Source of the DNA: Streptomyces sp. Tu 3180
Lineage (GTDB): Bacteria; Actinomycetota; Actinomycetes; Streptomycetales; Streptomycetaceae
DNA length: 64,000 nt
Direction of reading: 5' to 3'
NCBI RefSeq assembly: GCF_009852415.1
Contig: NZ_WOXS01000002.1
Location: 8,224,001 to 8,288,000 of the forward strand
This document shows positions 34,104-44,803 of the stretch, piece after piece. The position numbers were made by a program, and so were the translations under genes. Position 1 is the stretch's first letter; every line of letters begins with the position of its first letter. The notes beneath the pieces are model-generated. The model was not told the DNA's origin. It ran no database searches and saw nothing but the letters and a program-made list of their open reading frames with translations.

Positions 34104-34934
34104 TCACCGCCCGGCCGGCTTCCGCTCGTGGGGGATCTTCTCACCGGCCTCGATCGCGACCGGGAGCCGGTTCTCGGCCGGCGGCAGCGGGCACGTCGCG
34201 AAGTCGGTGTAGGCGCACGGCAGGTTGGTGGCACGGTTGAAGTCCAGCACCACGGTGCCGTCGGGCCCGGGTGCGTCGACCTGCAGGGCGCGGTTGGCCG
34301 CGTACGTGGTCACACCGGAGGTCGCGTCGGTGAACAGCACGAGGAGGCCGCCCGGTGTGCTTCCGTTGAAGGCGGTCAGCCCCAGTGTCAGGCCATTGGT
34401 CCGGAAGCGGATCCTGCCGGGTGCGTCGTAGACGTGCTGCAGCCCTTCGACGGCGGCGCCCACGGTGGTCGGCCGCGGTTCCGGGAACGGGGTGTACGTG
34501 CCGGTGATCACCCAGCGCGGGTCGGGCGCGTACGCGGGCGTCCCGTTGAACGCGGTGCGCAGCGGGTGCTCCGGGTGCCGCGGGCGGATCAGATCGTTGC
34601 CGCCGCGCTTGGCGACCTCGATCATCGCGTCTCCCCAGAAGGCGTTGGCGCCGCCGCGTTCCGGGATGACGCCGAAAGCGTGCCGTCCGCGCACCGCGGT
34701 GCCGTCGACGACGAGCTCCTCCCCCTGGTCGAGCACGACGGTGACGCCGTCGTCGCCGGTCGACCAGGTGCCGGGTGCGTCGGGGAAGCGCTGGGGGTCC
34801 GAGGCCAGCCAGTGCAGGCCGGTGACGGCGAGGAATCCGTGCTCATGGGCGAGCGCGGCGTCCCTCCGTCGGTGCCACGCCTCCCATTCCGCGACGAAGG
34901 CGTCGGTGCTGGTGGAGGAATCCTGGACGGTCAT
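34104..34934 (-). CDS. DUF1684-family protein
   Basis: This 276-residue protein has the hallmarks of DUF1684: 'FVAEWEAWHRRRDAALAHEHGFLAVTG' is split here as an N-terminal 'EWEAWHRRRDAALAHEHGFL', followed by a 'LDFNRATNLPCAYTDFATCP' metal/Cys-like motif and a C-terminal 'LPVAIEAGEKIP'. The ATG at 34934 has AGGAG five bases upstream. The function of the family is unknown. The coding frame upstream is open into the dead nitroreductase gene, so read-through from there would be in frame. Confidence 0.88.
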   Translation of the reverse strand: MTVQDSSTSTDAFVAEWEAWHRRRDAALAHEHGFLAVTGLHWLASDPQRFPDAPGTWSTGDDGVTVVLDQGEELVVDGTAVRGRHAFGVIPERGGANAFWGDAMIEVAKRGGNDLIRPRHPEHPLRTAFNGTPAYAPDPRWVITGTYTPFPEPRPTTVGAAVEGLQHVYDAPGRIRFRTNGLTLGLTAFNGSTPGGLLVLFTDATSGVTTYAANRALQVDAPGPDGTVVLDFNRATNLPCAYTDFATCPLPPAENRLPVAIEAGEKIPHERKPAGR

Positions 34935-35591
34935 GTGCACTCCTGCGGAATACGGTGCTGATGGCCAGAGCGGTACGGGGGCAAGGGCAGGAAGGTGAGG
35001 TTCAGGGGCCGGCCGGGAGCGGATTGCCCCAGCCCTGAGCGAAGGAGGACGCCGCTCACGGGCGGCGCTCCCGCGGTCGCGCAGCTTTTGCGGGAGGAGG
35101 TCCGCCGCGGCCAGGGCCCCTGCAGCGGTGACGGAGAGCGGCCGGTAGCCGTCCGGAACACCCAGCGACGTGCGCAGCCCTTCGGGGTCGAAGCCGGCCA
35201 CCTGATGGGCGTACGACCCCAAGGCGTGTGCCTGCAGGACCAGTGGGGAAACCGCCGGTCCGGTGTCGTGGGCGGCGCCGTGGTGCGGCACGCCGTTCCC
35301 GAGGTGCTCCGGCACCATCGCCGCGACCAGCGGCGAACTGTTCCCCGCCCACAGATGGTTGCCGGGTACGAGGGTGACGGGGATCCGCCGGTACGTCGTG
35401 CCGTCGCGCCGCCCGACCAGGAAGCGTCACGGCTGCGGATTGTGGGCGGAGGGCGCCCAGCGGGCCGCCTCCAGCAAGGAGGTCAGCTCTTCGTCGGTGA
35501 TCATGTGCGTGACGTCGAACGAGCGCGGGCTCCGGCGTTCGGCGAGCAGCGGGTGGACAGCCACGGCTGAGTCCGCGGTGCGAGGCGACAT
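34931..35591 (-). pseudogene. Inactivated nitroreductase-family gene
   Basis: The start (ATG 35591) and N-terminus are intact ('LLAERRSPRSFDVTHMITD', 'LLEAARWAPSAHNPQP'). The next codon, Trp in the family motif NPQPWRF, is TGA (35427-35429). The rest continues in frame: 'LVGRRDGTTYRRIPVTLV', 'HALGSYAHQVAGFDPEGLR', 'YRPLSVTAAGALAAADLLP'. A frameshift near 35060 then moves the expected C-terminus ('LRSGLGQSAPGRP') to another frame. These FMN-dependent oxidoreductases reduce nitro groups or quinones; this copy should be non-functional unless TGA is read through. Confidence 0.8.
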
Positions 35592-35657
35592 ACGCGTTGT
35601 CCTCCTTCGACGGATGGGGCGCCTTCTTCTCGGTGCCTGCTGAAGGCCGAGGACCCG

Positions 35658-36850
35658 TCAGGGAAATGGGCGGTGATGTCCTGACTCCGGTGCCGATGGC
35701 GGAGGATCCCTGTGCACGAGCTCGCCCACGAGTGCGGCCACCTGCTCCACCTCGATCAGGAATCCGTCGTGACCGTAGGGGGATTCGATGAGCCGCAGGT
35801 GATCCGCCGTGGCGATGCCCGCCGCCAGCTCCGCTTGCTGGGACGGCGGGTAGAGACGGTCGGAGCCGACCCCGGCCACGAGGGTCCGGGCGGTCACCCG
35901 GCTCAGGGCGGCCCGCACTCCGCCGCGCCCGCGGCCGATGTCGTGGCTGTTCATGGCGTCGGACAGCACGACGTAACTGCCCGCGTCGAAACGGCGCGGC
36001 AACTTGGCCGCGTGATGGTCGAGGTAGGACTCGACCTGGTACCGGCCGCCGCTCCAGGGGTCCTCCGTGCCCTGGGGTGAACGGCCGAAGCGGACCTGGA
36101 GTTCCGGCTCGCTGCGATACGTGACATGGGCGATCCGCCGGGCCAGGCCGAGTCCGGCGTGCGGGCCCCGGCCGGTGTCGTGGTAGTGGCCGCCGTGCCA
36201 GAACGGGTCGGAGCGGATGGCGTGCAGCTGGATGTTGGCCCAGGCGATCTGCTCGGCGCTCGCCGCGGCCGTCGTGGCCAGAAGCAGGAGCGCGCCCGTC
36301 CGTTCGGGATGCGACACCGCCCATTCCAGGGCTCGCATTCCGCCCATCGAACCGCCGACCACCAGGGCCCACCGGTCGATGCGCAGCGCATCGGCCAGGC
36401 CGGCCTCGGCCGCGACCTGGTCACGCTGTGTCAGGAACGGGAAGTCGCCGCCCCAGCGCCGACCGAACGGGCCCGGAGAGGACGGCCCGGTACTGCCCTG
36501 GCAGCCACCGAGCACGTTCGGTGCCACGACGAACCAGCGGTCCGTGTCGAGTGCCCGCCCGGGGCCGATGAGGCCGTCCCACCAGCCGGGGGTGGGGTGA
36601 CCGGGCTCGGCGGGACCGGCCGCATGGCTGTCGCCGGTGAGGGCGTGCAGCACCAGCACCGCGTTCGACCGGTCCGGCGCGAGCCGCCCCCAGGTCTCGA
36701 ACGCCAGGCGTACCCGCGGCAGTTCACCACCCGCCTCCAGAGCGAGCGGCTTCTCCCGCTCGTACCACTGACGACGCCCGGGCGGGTCCCCCTCCCGCCA
36801 GGCCCCGGAGGCCGGCGGGAGGGGGACCTGGGACGGCGTCAGTATGGTGT

Positions 36851-36854
<4 letters not shown>
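35658..36854 (-). CDS. metX: Homoserine O-acetyltransferase, apparent CTG start
   Basis: This alpha/beta-hydrolase-fold enzyme uses acetyl-CoA to make O-acetylhomoserine, the substrate of the MetY enzyme encoded upstream. It has 'VLVLHALTGDSHAAG', the nucleophile elbow 'VVGGSMGGMRALEWA' and the C-terminal 'DSHDIGRGRGG'-like segment (here 'MNSHDIGRGRGG') and 'SPYGHDGFL'. Family-like sequence extends well upstream of the first GTG at 36659 ('EKPLALEAGGELPRVRLAFE'), back to codons around 36854. No ATG, GTG or TTG occurs there in frame. A CTG at 36852-36854 overlaps the metY TGA as CTGA, with GAAGGG six bases upstream, and gives 398 residues. Confidence 0.85.
36786..36827. repeat. 14-bp perfect inverted repeat within the 5' end of metX
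   Basis: The arms 36786-36799 (GTCCCCCTCCCGCC) and 36814-36827 (its exact complement) are separated by 14 bases. In the metYX message this forms a very stable hairpin starting about 27 bases after the proposed CTG start codon. It may affect translational coupling or act as an attenuator between metY and metX. Confidence 0.65.
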
Positions 36855-38212
<1,358 letters not shown>

Positions 38213-38355
38213 GGTTCTCCCTCGTGCGGGTACGGCGATGCGCGGAGCGCGGGAAGGGGAAGGTGAAGGAACCGCAGGCTGAGAGCACGCGCCCGGAAGA
38301 GGGCAGCGGTCAGCTCGATACGGTGGGAAAAGCCTGGTCGGACGCCGGAGGGCGG

Positions 38356-38430
38356 TCAGCTCACGGCGGAACAGCCCGTGGTGGTGACACGCACGTAGTC
38401 GACGTGGCGGCGGGTCACGAGCACGGTCAT
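38356..38430 (-). promoter_or_regulatory. Putative attenuation leader peptide for metYX
   Basis: A 24-codon frame 143 bp upstream of metY encodes 'MTVLVTRRHVDYVRV' followed by 'TTTGCSAVS'. The LVTRRHVD core followed by a late Cys is the pattern of the short putative leader peptides that precede sulfur metabolism operons in Streptomyces and relatives, thought to sense cysteine supply by ribosome stalling. Position and orientation fit control of metYX. No classical SAM riboswitch sequence was seen. Confidence 0.6.
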
Positions 38431-38760
38431 GGAGCCAGGTAACCACACAGGGGCGTGCGCGCACCAGCTCGAAAGGGGGGTGTCTCACCGATCAGGACGC
38501 ACAGCGGACGGACGTTGCCGCGTGTGCTTCGAGCGGGCCGTGGAGACCACCGGCCGGGCGCACACGGCGCTGTCCGACCCGTTCCGGGTGAGCCGCCGCG
38601 CGGACCGGATCGACGAGGTGTGCTGCTGACCGTGGTTCGACGGCCCGCGACCTTGGCTCTTTTCCCTCTGCTGCCGCACACTTCACACAACTGGCTTTTC
38701 TCGTACGGCTATTGCGCTGCCATCGTGGTCGGTCGGCTGCTCCCGCCAAGGAACAACCCC
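38431..38760. other. Intergenic region, divergent side of metYX
   Basis: This contains the presumed metYX promoter. A plus-strand frame ending at 38629 reads 'CRVCFERAVETTGRAHTA' and ends 'RADRIDEVCC'. Its two terminal cysteines are suggestive of a leader peptide, but no start site or ribosome site supports it. Nothing else is recognisable. Confidence 0.4.
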
Positions 38761-38890
38761 ATGGCCCACCCCACAGCCCTGCCCGTCATCGACATCTCCC
38801 GCTTCCGCGGCCCGGACACCGACCGTGAGACCTTTCTCGCCCGACTCCGGTCCGACGCCCACGAGGTGGGCTTCTTCTGCATGGTGACGA
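38761..38890 (+). pseudogene. N-terminal fragment of an isopenicillin-N-synthase-like 2OG-Fe(II) oxygenase
   Basis: An ATG at 38761 begins 'MAHPTALPVIDISRFRGPD', then 'TFLARLRSDAHEVGFFCMV'. This is the standard N-terminus of Streptomyces 2-oxoglutarate/iron oxygenases of the isopenicillin N synthase type. After about 43 codons the similarity stops; no HxD...H metal site follows. A deletion probably joined this gene to the region 3' of the flavoprotein gene. Confidence 0.75.
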
Positions 38891-38999
38891 GGAGAGCGGT
38901 GGCGACTTCGCGAAGGAGCGCATGGCGGTCCCGGCACGCCGGGTCCGCCAGGCGATCACGTTCGGTTCTTGCGGCCTTTCCGTCGTCGAAGCGGTGCGG

Positions 39000-41774
39000 T
39001 CACAGTGCCCGGGCCGCACAGGCCCTGACGTCCGCGTCCGGGTCCGTCGTCGCCGTGGCCAGGGCCGCTCGGGCGTCCTCGGCGTCACGGTGCCGGATCA
39101 GTGCCGTCACGGCGGCCTTGCGGACGTCGGCGTTCGGGTCGGCGAGGGCCTTGGCGAGTGCGGGTACGGCGAGGCCGGGGGCCGCGAGGGAGAGGGCGGT
39201 GGCGGCGCCGGCCCGCACCTGCCAGGCCGGGTCGGTCAGGGCTGCTTCCGCGCGTGCTGCCAGGGGAGCCGGGCAGCCGGTCGTGCCCAGTGCTTCATAG
39301 GCGGCCGCACGCACCAGGGCGTCGGGGTCGTCGATGAGCTCGGTGAGGGCCCAGAGGACCGTGTCGGGTTCGGGGCCGGCCGACGTGGTGCCGTCGGGCT
39401 GTCCCGCGGTCACGGCGGCCAGGGCCTTGGCGATGGTGACGCGGACCTCGCGGGACGGGTCGGCGGTCGCCGCGCGGGCCAGCTCCCCGGCGGCGTCGAT
39501 GGACACGAGTGCTCGCACGGCCGCGACACGCACGGCGATGTCCGCGTCCGACAGGGAGCCCGTGAACAGCTCGGTGTCACCGAGGCGCAGGGCGCGCAGG
39601 ACGTCGAGTGCGGCGGCACGGGCGACGGGGTCGGCTTCGGACAGGGCGGCGACGAGGCCGTCGCGCAGGGCTGGTTCAGGGTCCAGCGTCTCGACCAGTT
39701 CGCGCAGTGAGGCGGCCGCGGCAGCGCGGACGCCGGCGTCGGGGTCGGCGAGCGTGGCGGCCAGTGCCGGTCCGGTGCCCGGCGGCACCGTCTCCGTCAG
39801 CACGGTGACGGCCGTTCGGCGAACGGTGGGCTCGGGGTCGGTCAGGTAAGGGGCGAGGGCGGAGAAGCGGGGCTCGTCCTCCGCGAGGGAGAGGAGTTCG
39901 AGCAGGCGCGGTGTGGCCGGCGTGTCCGTGTCGGAACCGGGGTGGGCGGTCGTACCGGTCAGGGCGGGCCCCTGCCGTATCGCCATCGGCGCCGCTTCCC
40001 GGGCCCCCGCGGTCGCCACCTGCTCCGGGTGGACCTCGCCCAGGCGGCGGGAGGGCCCGCCGACCGGGGTGAAGCCGTCGACCGGGACCAGATAGCGAGC
40101 CACGGGACGCGCCGTGAACTCCATCCCACCGGTGGGGGACTTGCGCAGGTCGAGGTGGTGGAACCAGGACGCGTCGTCACGGTGGGGGTGGTCGAGACGG
40201 TCGTGGTAGAGGCCCCAGCGGGACTCCGTGCGGGCCAGGGACGCCCGCGCGGCCATCTCCGCGCAGTCACGGATGAAGCTGACCTCCGCGCAGCGCATCA
40301 GTTCGTGCGGGGTGCGGGCGCCCATCGCGGCGATGTCGGCTCGCATCCGCTCGAACGCCTCCAGGGCCAGCGACAGCCGGGCGCCGGACTTGGGCGGGGC
40401 CACGTAGTCGTTCACGAAACGGCGCAGCTTGTACTCGACCTGCGGCTGCGGCGGACCGTCGGGGTTGCGCAGCGGGCGGTAGATCAGCTCGTGCGCTTCC
40501 TGGAGCTGGCCGAGGGGCAGTTCCCCGTCGTACGGCGTGTACCGGGACGCGTCCGCGCCCGCCAGGTCCCCGAAGACGAAAGCGCCGATCATGTAGTTGT
40601 GCGGGACACAGGCCAGGTCCCCGGCGGCGTACAGACGCGGGACGGTCGTACGGGCGTGGTCGTCGACCCGCACTCCCGAGGCCGAGTGGCCGCCGCACAG
40701 GCCGATTTCCGAGATGTGCATCTCGACGTCGTGGGTGCGGTAGTCATGGCCGCGGCCGGCGTGAAAGGTGCCTCGGGTCGGGCGCTCGGTCGAGTGCAGG
40801 ATCGACTCCAGGGCCGAGATCGACTCCTCCGGGAGGTGGCTCAGCTTCAGATAGACCGGGCCCCGGTCGCTCGCCACCTCCTCCGCGAACTCCGCCATCA
40901 TCTGGCCCGACCAGTAGTCGGAGTCGACGAAGCGTTCGCCGTGCCGGTTGACCTGGTAGCCGCCGAAGGGGTTGGCGACATAGGCGCAGGCGGGACCGTT
41001 GTAGTCCTTGATCAGCGGGTTGATCTGGAAGCACTCGATGCCGGTCAGCTCGGCGCCTGCGTGATACGCCATGGCGTAGCCGTCGCCCGCGTTGGTGGGG
41101 TTCTCGTAGGTGCCGTACAGGTAGCCGGAGGCGGGCAGGCCGAGGCGGCCGCAGGCGCCGGTCGCCAGGATCACCGCGCCCGCGCGGACGGTGACGAAGG
41201 CGCCCGTGCGGGTGTGGAAGCCCACCGCGCCCACGGCACGCCCTTCCGCTGTGAGCACGCGCACCGGCATCACCCGGTTCTCGATCCGGATCCGCTCCCG
41301 CATCTCGCGCCGCCGCAGCTGCCGGTACAGGACCTTCTTGACGTCCTTGCCCTCCGGCATCGGCAGCACGTAGGAGCCGGAACGGTGGACCTGGCGTACG
41401 GCGTACTCGCCGTGCTCGTCCTTCTCGAACTTCACGCCGTAGGACTCCAGCCGCTGGACCATGGCGAAGCCGCGGGTGGCGGTCTGGCGGACGGTGGACT
41501 GGTCGACGATGCCGTCGTTGGCACGGGTGATCTCGGCGACGTAGTCGTCGGGCTCGGCGCGGCCGGGGACGACCGCGTTGTTGACGCCGTCCATGCCCAT
41601 GGCCAGCGCGCCGGAGTGGCGTACGTGCGCCTTCTCCAGGAGCAGGACGTCCGCGCCGTGCTCGGCGGCGGTCAGGGCCGCCATGGTGCCGGCGGTGCCG
41701 CCGCCGACGACGAGGACGTCGCAGGTGATTTCGTCCGCGCCGATGAGGTCCGGGATCTGCAGGGGGGTGTCCAC
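39000..41774 (-). CDS. AprA/FrdA-type flavoprotein fused to HEAT repeats
   Basis: This 924-residue protein has two parts. The first 560 or so residues form a succinate dehydrogenase/fumarate reductase/adenylylsulfate reductase-type FAD subunit: 'CDVLVVGGGTAGTMAALTA', 'VRHSGALAMGMDGVNN', 'VILATGACGRLGLPASG', 'NAGDGYAMAYHAGAELTG', 'RLYAAGDLACVPHNYMIGA'. From about residue 620 to the end come eight to nine HEAT-like repeats of about 31 residues ('LADPNADVRKAAVTALIRH' is one). The GTG at 41774 follows AAAGG. It is the last gene of an operon with an ABC importer and a two-cluster ferredoxin resembling AprB, so it probably oxidises or reduces an imported organosulfur or sulfite-related compound. 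HEAT repeats usually bind proteins. Confidence 0.88.
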   Translation of the reverse strand: MDTPLQIPDLIGADEITCDVLVVGGGTAGTMAALTAAEHGADVLLLEKAHVRHSGALAMGMDGVNNAVVPGRAEPDDYVAEITRANDGIVDQSTVRQTATRGFAMVQRLESYGVKFEKDEHGEYAVRQVHRSGSYVLPMPEGKDVKKVLYRQLRRREMRERIRIENRVMPVRVLTAEGRAVGAVGFHTRTGAFVTVRAGAVILATGACGRLGLPASGYLYGTYENPTNAGDGYAMAYHAGAELTGIECFQINPLIKDYNGPACAYVANPFGGYQVNRHGERFVDSDYWSGQMMAEFAEEVASDRGPVYLKLSHLPEESISALESILHSTERPTRGTFHAGRGHDYRTHDVEMHISEIGLCGGHSASGVRVDDHARTTVPRLYAAGDLACVPHNYMIGAFVFGDLAGADASRYTPYDGELPLGQLQEAHELIYRPLRNPDGPPQPQVEYKLRRFVNDYVAPPKSGARLSLALEAFERMRADIAAMGARTPHELMRCAEVSFIRDCAEMAARASLARTESRWGLYHDRLDHPHRDDASWFHHLDLRKSPTGGMEFTARPVARYLVPVDGFTPVGGPSRRLGEVHPEQVATAGAREAAPMAIRQGPALTGTTAHPGSDTDTPATPRLLELLSLAEDEPRFSALAPYLTDPEPTVRRTAVTVLTETVPPGTGPALAATLADPDAGVRAAAAASLRELVETLDPEPALRDGLVAALSEADPVARAAALDVLRALRLGDTELFTGSLSDADIAVRVAAVRALVSIDAAGELARAATADPSREVRVTIAKALAAVTAGQPDGTTSAGPEPDTVLWALTELIDDPDALVRAAAYEALGTTGCPAPLAARAEAALTDPAWQVRAGAATALSLAAPGLAVPALAKALADPNADVRKAAVTALIRHRDAEDARAALATATTDPDADVRACAARAL

Positions 41775-41785
41775 CAGGGTGCCTT

Positions 41786-42559
41786 TCAAGAACCGAGTGA
41801 CGTGAGGACTTCGCGCCGCAGCTCGATACGCGCCGGGTCGTCGTGGGCGGCGCGCTCGCGTGGGCGCGGTACGTCCCGTACGGCGATGAGGCGGCCCGCA
41901 CCCAGCAGGGCGACGCGGTCGCCGAGGAAGAGGGCCTCGTCCACGTCGTGGGTGACGAAGACGACGGTGGCGCCCGTGCCGCGCAGCACCTCCACCAGCA
42001 GGTCCTGCATGCCGGCGCGGGTCTGGGCGTCGAGGGCGCCGAACGGTTCGTCCATCAGCACGGCACGGGGGCCGGCGGCCAGGGCGCGGGCCAGTTGCGC
42101 GCGCTGACGCTGGCCACCGGAGACGCGGTGCGGCCAGCGCCGGGCGTGCTCGGCGAGTCCGACCCGGTCGAGCCACGCCTCGGCCCGGGTACGGCGATCG
42201 GCACGGGGCAGTCCCTCGATGGCGAGGGGCAGTTCGACGTTCGCGCGCAGGGTGCGCCAGGGGAGCAGGGCGTCCTCCTGGAACACGAGGGCGCGTTCGG
42301 CGGACGGGGCGGTCAAGGGGCGTCCGTCCTGCGTGATCCCTCCGGAGAGCAGGGGCAGAAGACCGGCCAGGGTGCGCAGAAGAGTCGACTTGCCGCAGCC
42401 GGAGGAGCCGACGACGGTCAGGATTTCTCCGGGGGCCACGTCAAGGTCGACCTTGTCCAGCACGGGCGCGCCGGGGCGTCCGAGGGCGGCGTCGTGCAGG
42501 GTGAGGCGGGTGCCGGCGCGGCTGCGGGACGGTGAACGGACGTCAGACGAGCTGGTCAT
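41786..42559 (-). CDS. ABC transporter ATP-binding protein, SsuB/TauB-like
   Basis: This 257-residue ATPase has Walker A 'VVGSSGCGKSTLLRTLAG', the signature 'VSGGQRQRAQLARALA', Walker B 'AVLMDEPFGALD' and the H-loop 'VVFVTHDVDEAL'. The pattern fits ATPases of the nitrate/sulfonate/taurine importer family. It overlaps the permease gene upstream by 17 bp and is followed after 11 bp by the flavoprotein gene. It would energise uptake through the permease, with the lipoprotein encoded in the same operon delivering substrate. Confidence 0.92.
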   Translation of the reverse strand: MTSSSDVRSPSRSRAGTRLTLHDAALGRPGAPVLDKVDLDVAPGEILTVVGSSGCGKSTLLRTLAGLLPLLSGGITQDGRPLTAPSAERALVFQEDALLPWRTLRANVELPLAIEGLPRADRRTRAEAWLDRVGLAEHARRWPHRVSGGQRQRAQLARALAAGPRAVLMDEPFGALDAQTRAGMQDLLVEVLRGTGATVVFVTHDVDEALFLGDRVALLGAGRLIAVRDVPRPRERAAHDDPARIELRREVLTSLGS

Positions 42560-43427
42560 GGGACACGTCCTCCTTGGGCCTGGGGCCGGCCGGTGCGGGG
42601 GAGGGGGCTTGGCGCGTCCGCCGCGGGACGCGCGCGCCGGGGACGTACGACGTGCGCGGCAGCCAGCGGGTCAGGCGGCGGCCCAGGAGTTCCACGGCCA
42701 TGGAAGTGAGCCAGCCGAGGACGCCGATCGTGACCATGCCGACGAAGACGCCCGGGTAGTCGACGATCGTGTAGTCCTGCCAGGTGCGGTAGCCGACGCC
42801 GTACTGGCCGGAGATCATCTCGGCGGAGATCACGCAGATCCACGAGACGCCGATGCCGACCGACAGGCCGCCGAAGACGCCGGGCAGGGCGCCCGGCAGG
42901 ACCACCGAGCCGAGGATGCGCCACCGGCTGCCGCCCATCGTCAGCACGGCCTCCTCCCACACGGGCGTCAGCGCACGCACCGCGTGCCGGGTGGAGACCA
43001 GGACCGGGAAGAAGGCGGCGGTGAAGGTGATGAAGACGATGCCCTGTTCGTTGGAGGGGAAGAGGAGGATCGCGACGGGGACGAGGGCGATGGCCGGGAT
43101 CGGGCGGACCACCTCCAGCAGTGGCCCCAGCAGGTCCTCGGCCAGCCGGGAGCGTGCCACGAGCACGCCCCCTGCCACCCCCAGCACCGCTGCCAGCAGG
43201 AAGCCGGTGAGGATGCGGGTCAGGCTGTCGGTGAGGTCCGTCCAGTAGTCGGCCCCGGCGAGGCGGTCGGCGAAGGCGTGGGCGACGTCGGTGACCGTGG
43301 GGAACTGCGAGAAGCGCAGCCACACGTCGACGTCCAGGCCGGTCAGGAGCTGCCACAGGCCGAGGGCCGCGGCGAGGGCGGCCGCCCGCAGTGCGTACCG
43401 GGCGGCTCGTGGTGCGGGCCGGCTCAC
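42543..43427 (-). CDS. ABC transporter permease, SsuC/TauC-like
   Basis: This 294-residue protein has about six membrane segments and the EAA loop typical of binding-protein-dependent permeases ('TPVWEEAVLTMGGSRWRILG'). It resembles permeases of the nitrate/sulfonate/taurine type. The GTG at 43427 overlaps the stop of the substrate-binding protein gene (GTGA), so translation is probably coupled. The C-terminal tail after the last membrane segment is Pro/Arg-rich. Confidence 0.9.
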   Translation of the reverse strand: MSRPAPRAARYALRAAALAAALGLWQLLTGLDVDVWLRFSQFPTVTDVAHAFADRLAGADYWTDLTDSLTRILTGFLLAAVLGVAGGVLVARSRLAEDLLGPLLEVVRPIPAIALVPVAILLFPSNEQGIVFITFTAAFFPVLVSTRHAVRALTPVWEEAVLTMGGSRWRILGSVVLPGALPGVFGGLSVGIGVSWICVISAEMISGQYGVGYRTWQDYTIVDYPGVFVGMVTIGVLGWLTSMAVELLGRRLTRWLPRTSYVPGARVPRRTRQAPSPAPAGPRPKEDVSHDQLV

Positions 43428-44767
43428 GCGACACGCTCCAGGGCGTCGGCATACGTGATGACACGCGCCCCGCCGTGCCGGTCGGCGTACGCCTGCGCGG
43501 TCGCCGGGGTGACGAACGGCAGCAGCCTCCCGCCGTCGGTCACCCACACCGCCTTGTCGGCGAACCAGAGGGTGCCGGTCGTGGCGTCGGGGACGTAGGC
43601 GGCGCGGATGCCATCGGGGTGGGCGGCCACGTAACCGAGCAGCTCCGCCGGGGACGTGAAGGTCCTGGTCCTCTGGGCGCCCTTCGGCCACACCTCGCTC
43701 GCGGCGGCGGGCGGCGTGGCCGCGCGTTGCTTCCCGTACGACGCCCCGAGCGCCTTCTTCACGTACTGGTCGTCGACGAACGCGTCCACGTCCACGTCGC
43801 CGGTCAGCTTCGCCGCCTTCAGGACCGACACGTCCTGCTTCAGCGCGGAGACGAGCTGCGGCCTGACCGCCGGGTCGAAGGTGGAGATGCCGTGGGCGCC
43901 GTTGTAGAGGTACACGACCTCGGCGGGCAGGCCGGTGGCCTCGGCGACCTTCTCGGCGGCGGCGACGGGGCGGGCGTTGAGGTAGTCGGTGGCCTGCGCC
44001 TGGGCCTTCAGGAAGGCTTCCAGGACGGCCGGCCGGTCCTGGGCGAAGTCCGCGCGGGCGGTGACCCCGTGAAAGGTGGGCAGGTTCAGTTGGGCGCCGT
44101 CGTACAGGGCCTTCGCCTTGCCCTGGTAGGTGAGCAGACCGGGCCAGGCAACGAACTGCGACAGCGCGTCCGCGCTGCCCGCGGCCAGGGCCGAAGCACC
44201 CACCGCGGGCTGCTGGTTGAGCTTCTCGATGCCCTCGTTCGGGTCGATGCCGGCACGCTGCAGGGCCCGTACCAGGGTGCCGTCGGCGGCGGAGCCGACG
44301 CTCGTGGAGACCTTCTTTCCCTTCAGGTCCTTCAGGGAGGTGAGCTTGGAGTCGGGCGCGGTGACGATGGTGTTGAGGCCGCCGCGCAGGTTGTAGCCGG
44401 TGACCGAGACCAGGTGGGTGGGGCGGTTCAGCTGCTTGCCGCGGGCGGCGTTGATGAGCAGCGGGAAGTCGCCCATCGAGCCGATGTCGATCTTCCCGGC
44501 GGTCATCTGGGCGGTGATGGGGGCGCCGGTGGCGTAGTCCTGCCAGACGACCTTGTAGGTGATGCCGTCGCCGAGCGAGGTCAGCTGCTTCTCGAAGTAA
44601 CCGAGGGAGCGGAGCAGGGTGCCGGCCGTGACCGTGTTGATGGTCTTGGACTGGTAGCCGACGGTGACGGTGACCGTGGAGCCGCTGCCGGCCTCGGCGG
44701 CACCGCCGCAGGCGCTGAGCGGGAGCAGAAGGACGACTGCGGATGCTGCGACTGCCGTGCGTTTCAT
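43424..44767 (-). CDS. ABC transporter substrate-binding lipoprotein, SsuA/TauA/NMT1-like
   Basis: This 447-residue protein has a lipoprotein signal peptide ('AVVLLLPLSACGG', lipobox Cys about residue 22) followed by a type II periplasmic binding domain of the NMT1/SsuA kind: 'TVTVGYQSKTINTVTAG', 'IDIGSMGDFPLLIN', 'LKDLKGKKVSTSVGSAADG'. It should capture the operon's substrate outside the membrane. The ATG at 44767 gives the cleanest signal peptide; an in-frame GTG at 44785 is the alternative. At 447 residues it is longer than typical SsuA (about 320) because of its C-terminal part. Confidence 0.9.
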   Translation of the reverse strand: MKRTAVAASAVVLLLPLSACGGAAEAGSGSTVTVTVGYQSKTINTVTAGTLLRSLGYFEKQLTSLGDGITYKVVWQDYATGAPITAQMTAGKIDIGSMGDFPLLINAARGKQLNRPTHLVSVTGYNLRGGLNTIVTAPDSKLTSLKDLKGKKVSTSVGSAADGTLVRALQRAGIDPNEGIEKLNQQPAVGASALAAGSADALSQFVAWPGLLTYQGKAKALYDGAQLNLPTFHGVTARADFAQDRPAVLEAFLKAQAQATDYLNARPVAAAEKVAEATGLPAEVVYLYNGAHGISTFDPAVRPQLVSALKQDVSVLKAAKLTGDVDVDAFVDDQYVKKALGASYGKQRAATPPAAASEVWPKGAQRTRTFTSPAELLGYVAAHPDGIRAAYVPDATTGTLWFADKAVWVTDGGRLLPFVTPATAQAYADRHGGARVITYADALERVA

Positions 44768-44803
44768 GGTGGTTCGGCCTTTCACCGGAGCAGGTCGAGG
44801 GGA

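Noticed and set aside
38213..38430. SAM riboswitch upstream of metY
   Set aside because: The conserved SAM riboswitch core could not be found on the minus strand; a leader peptide explains the region better.
39942..42107. A 721-codon plus-strand frame opposite the flavoprotein gene
   Set aside because: Shadow frame: Val/Gly/Asp/Arg-rich with no motifs, while the opposite strand encodes clear FAD and HEAT motifs.
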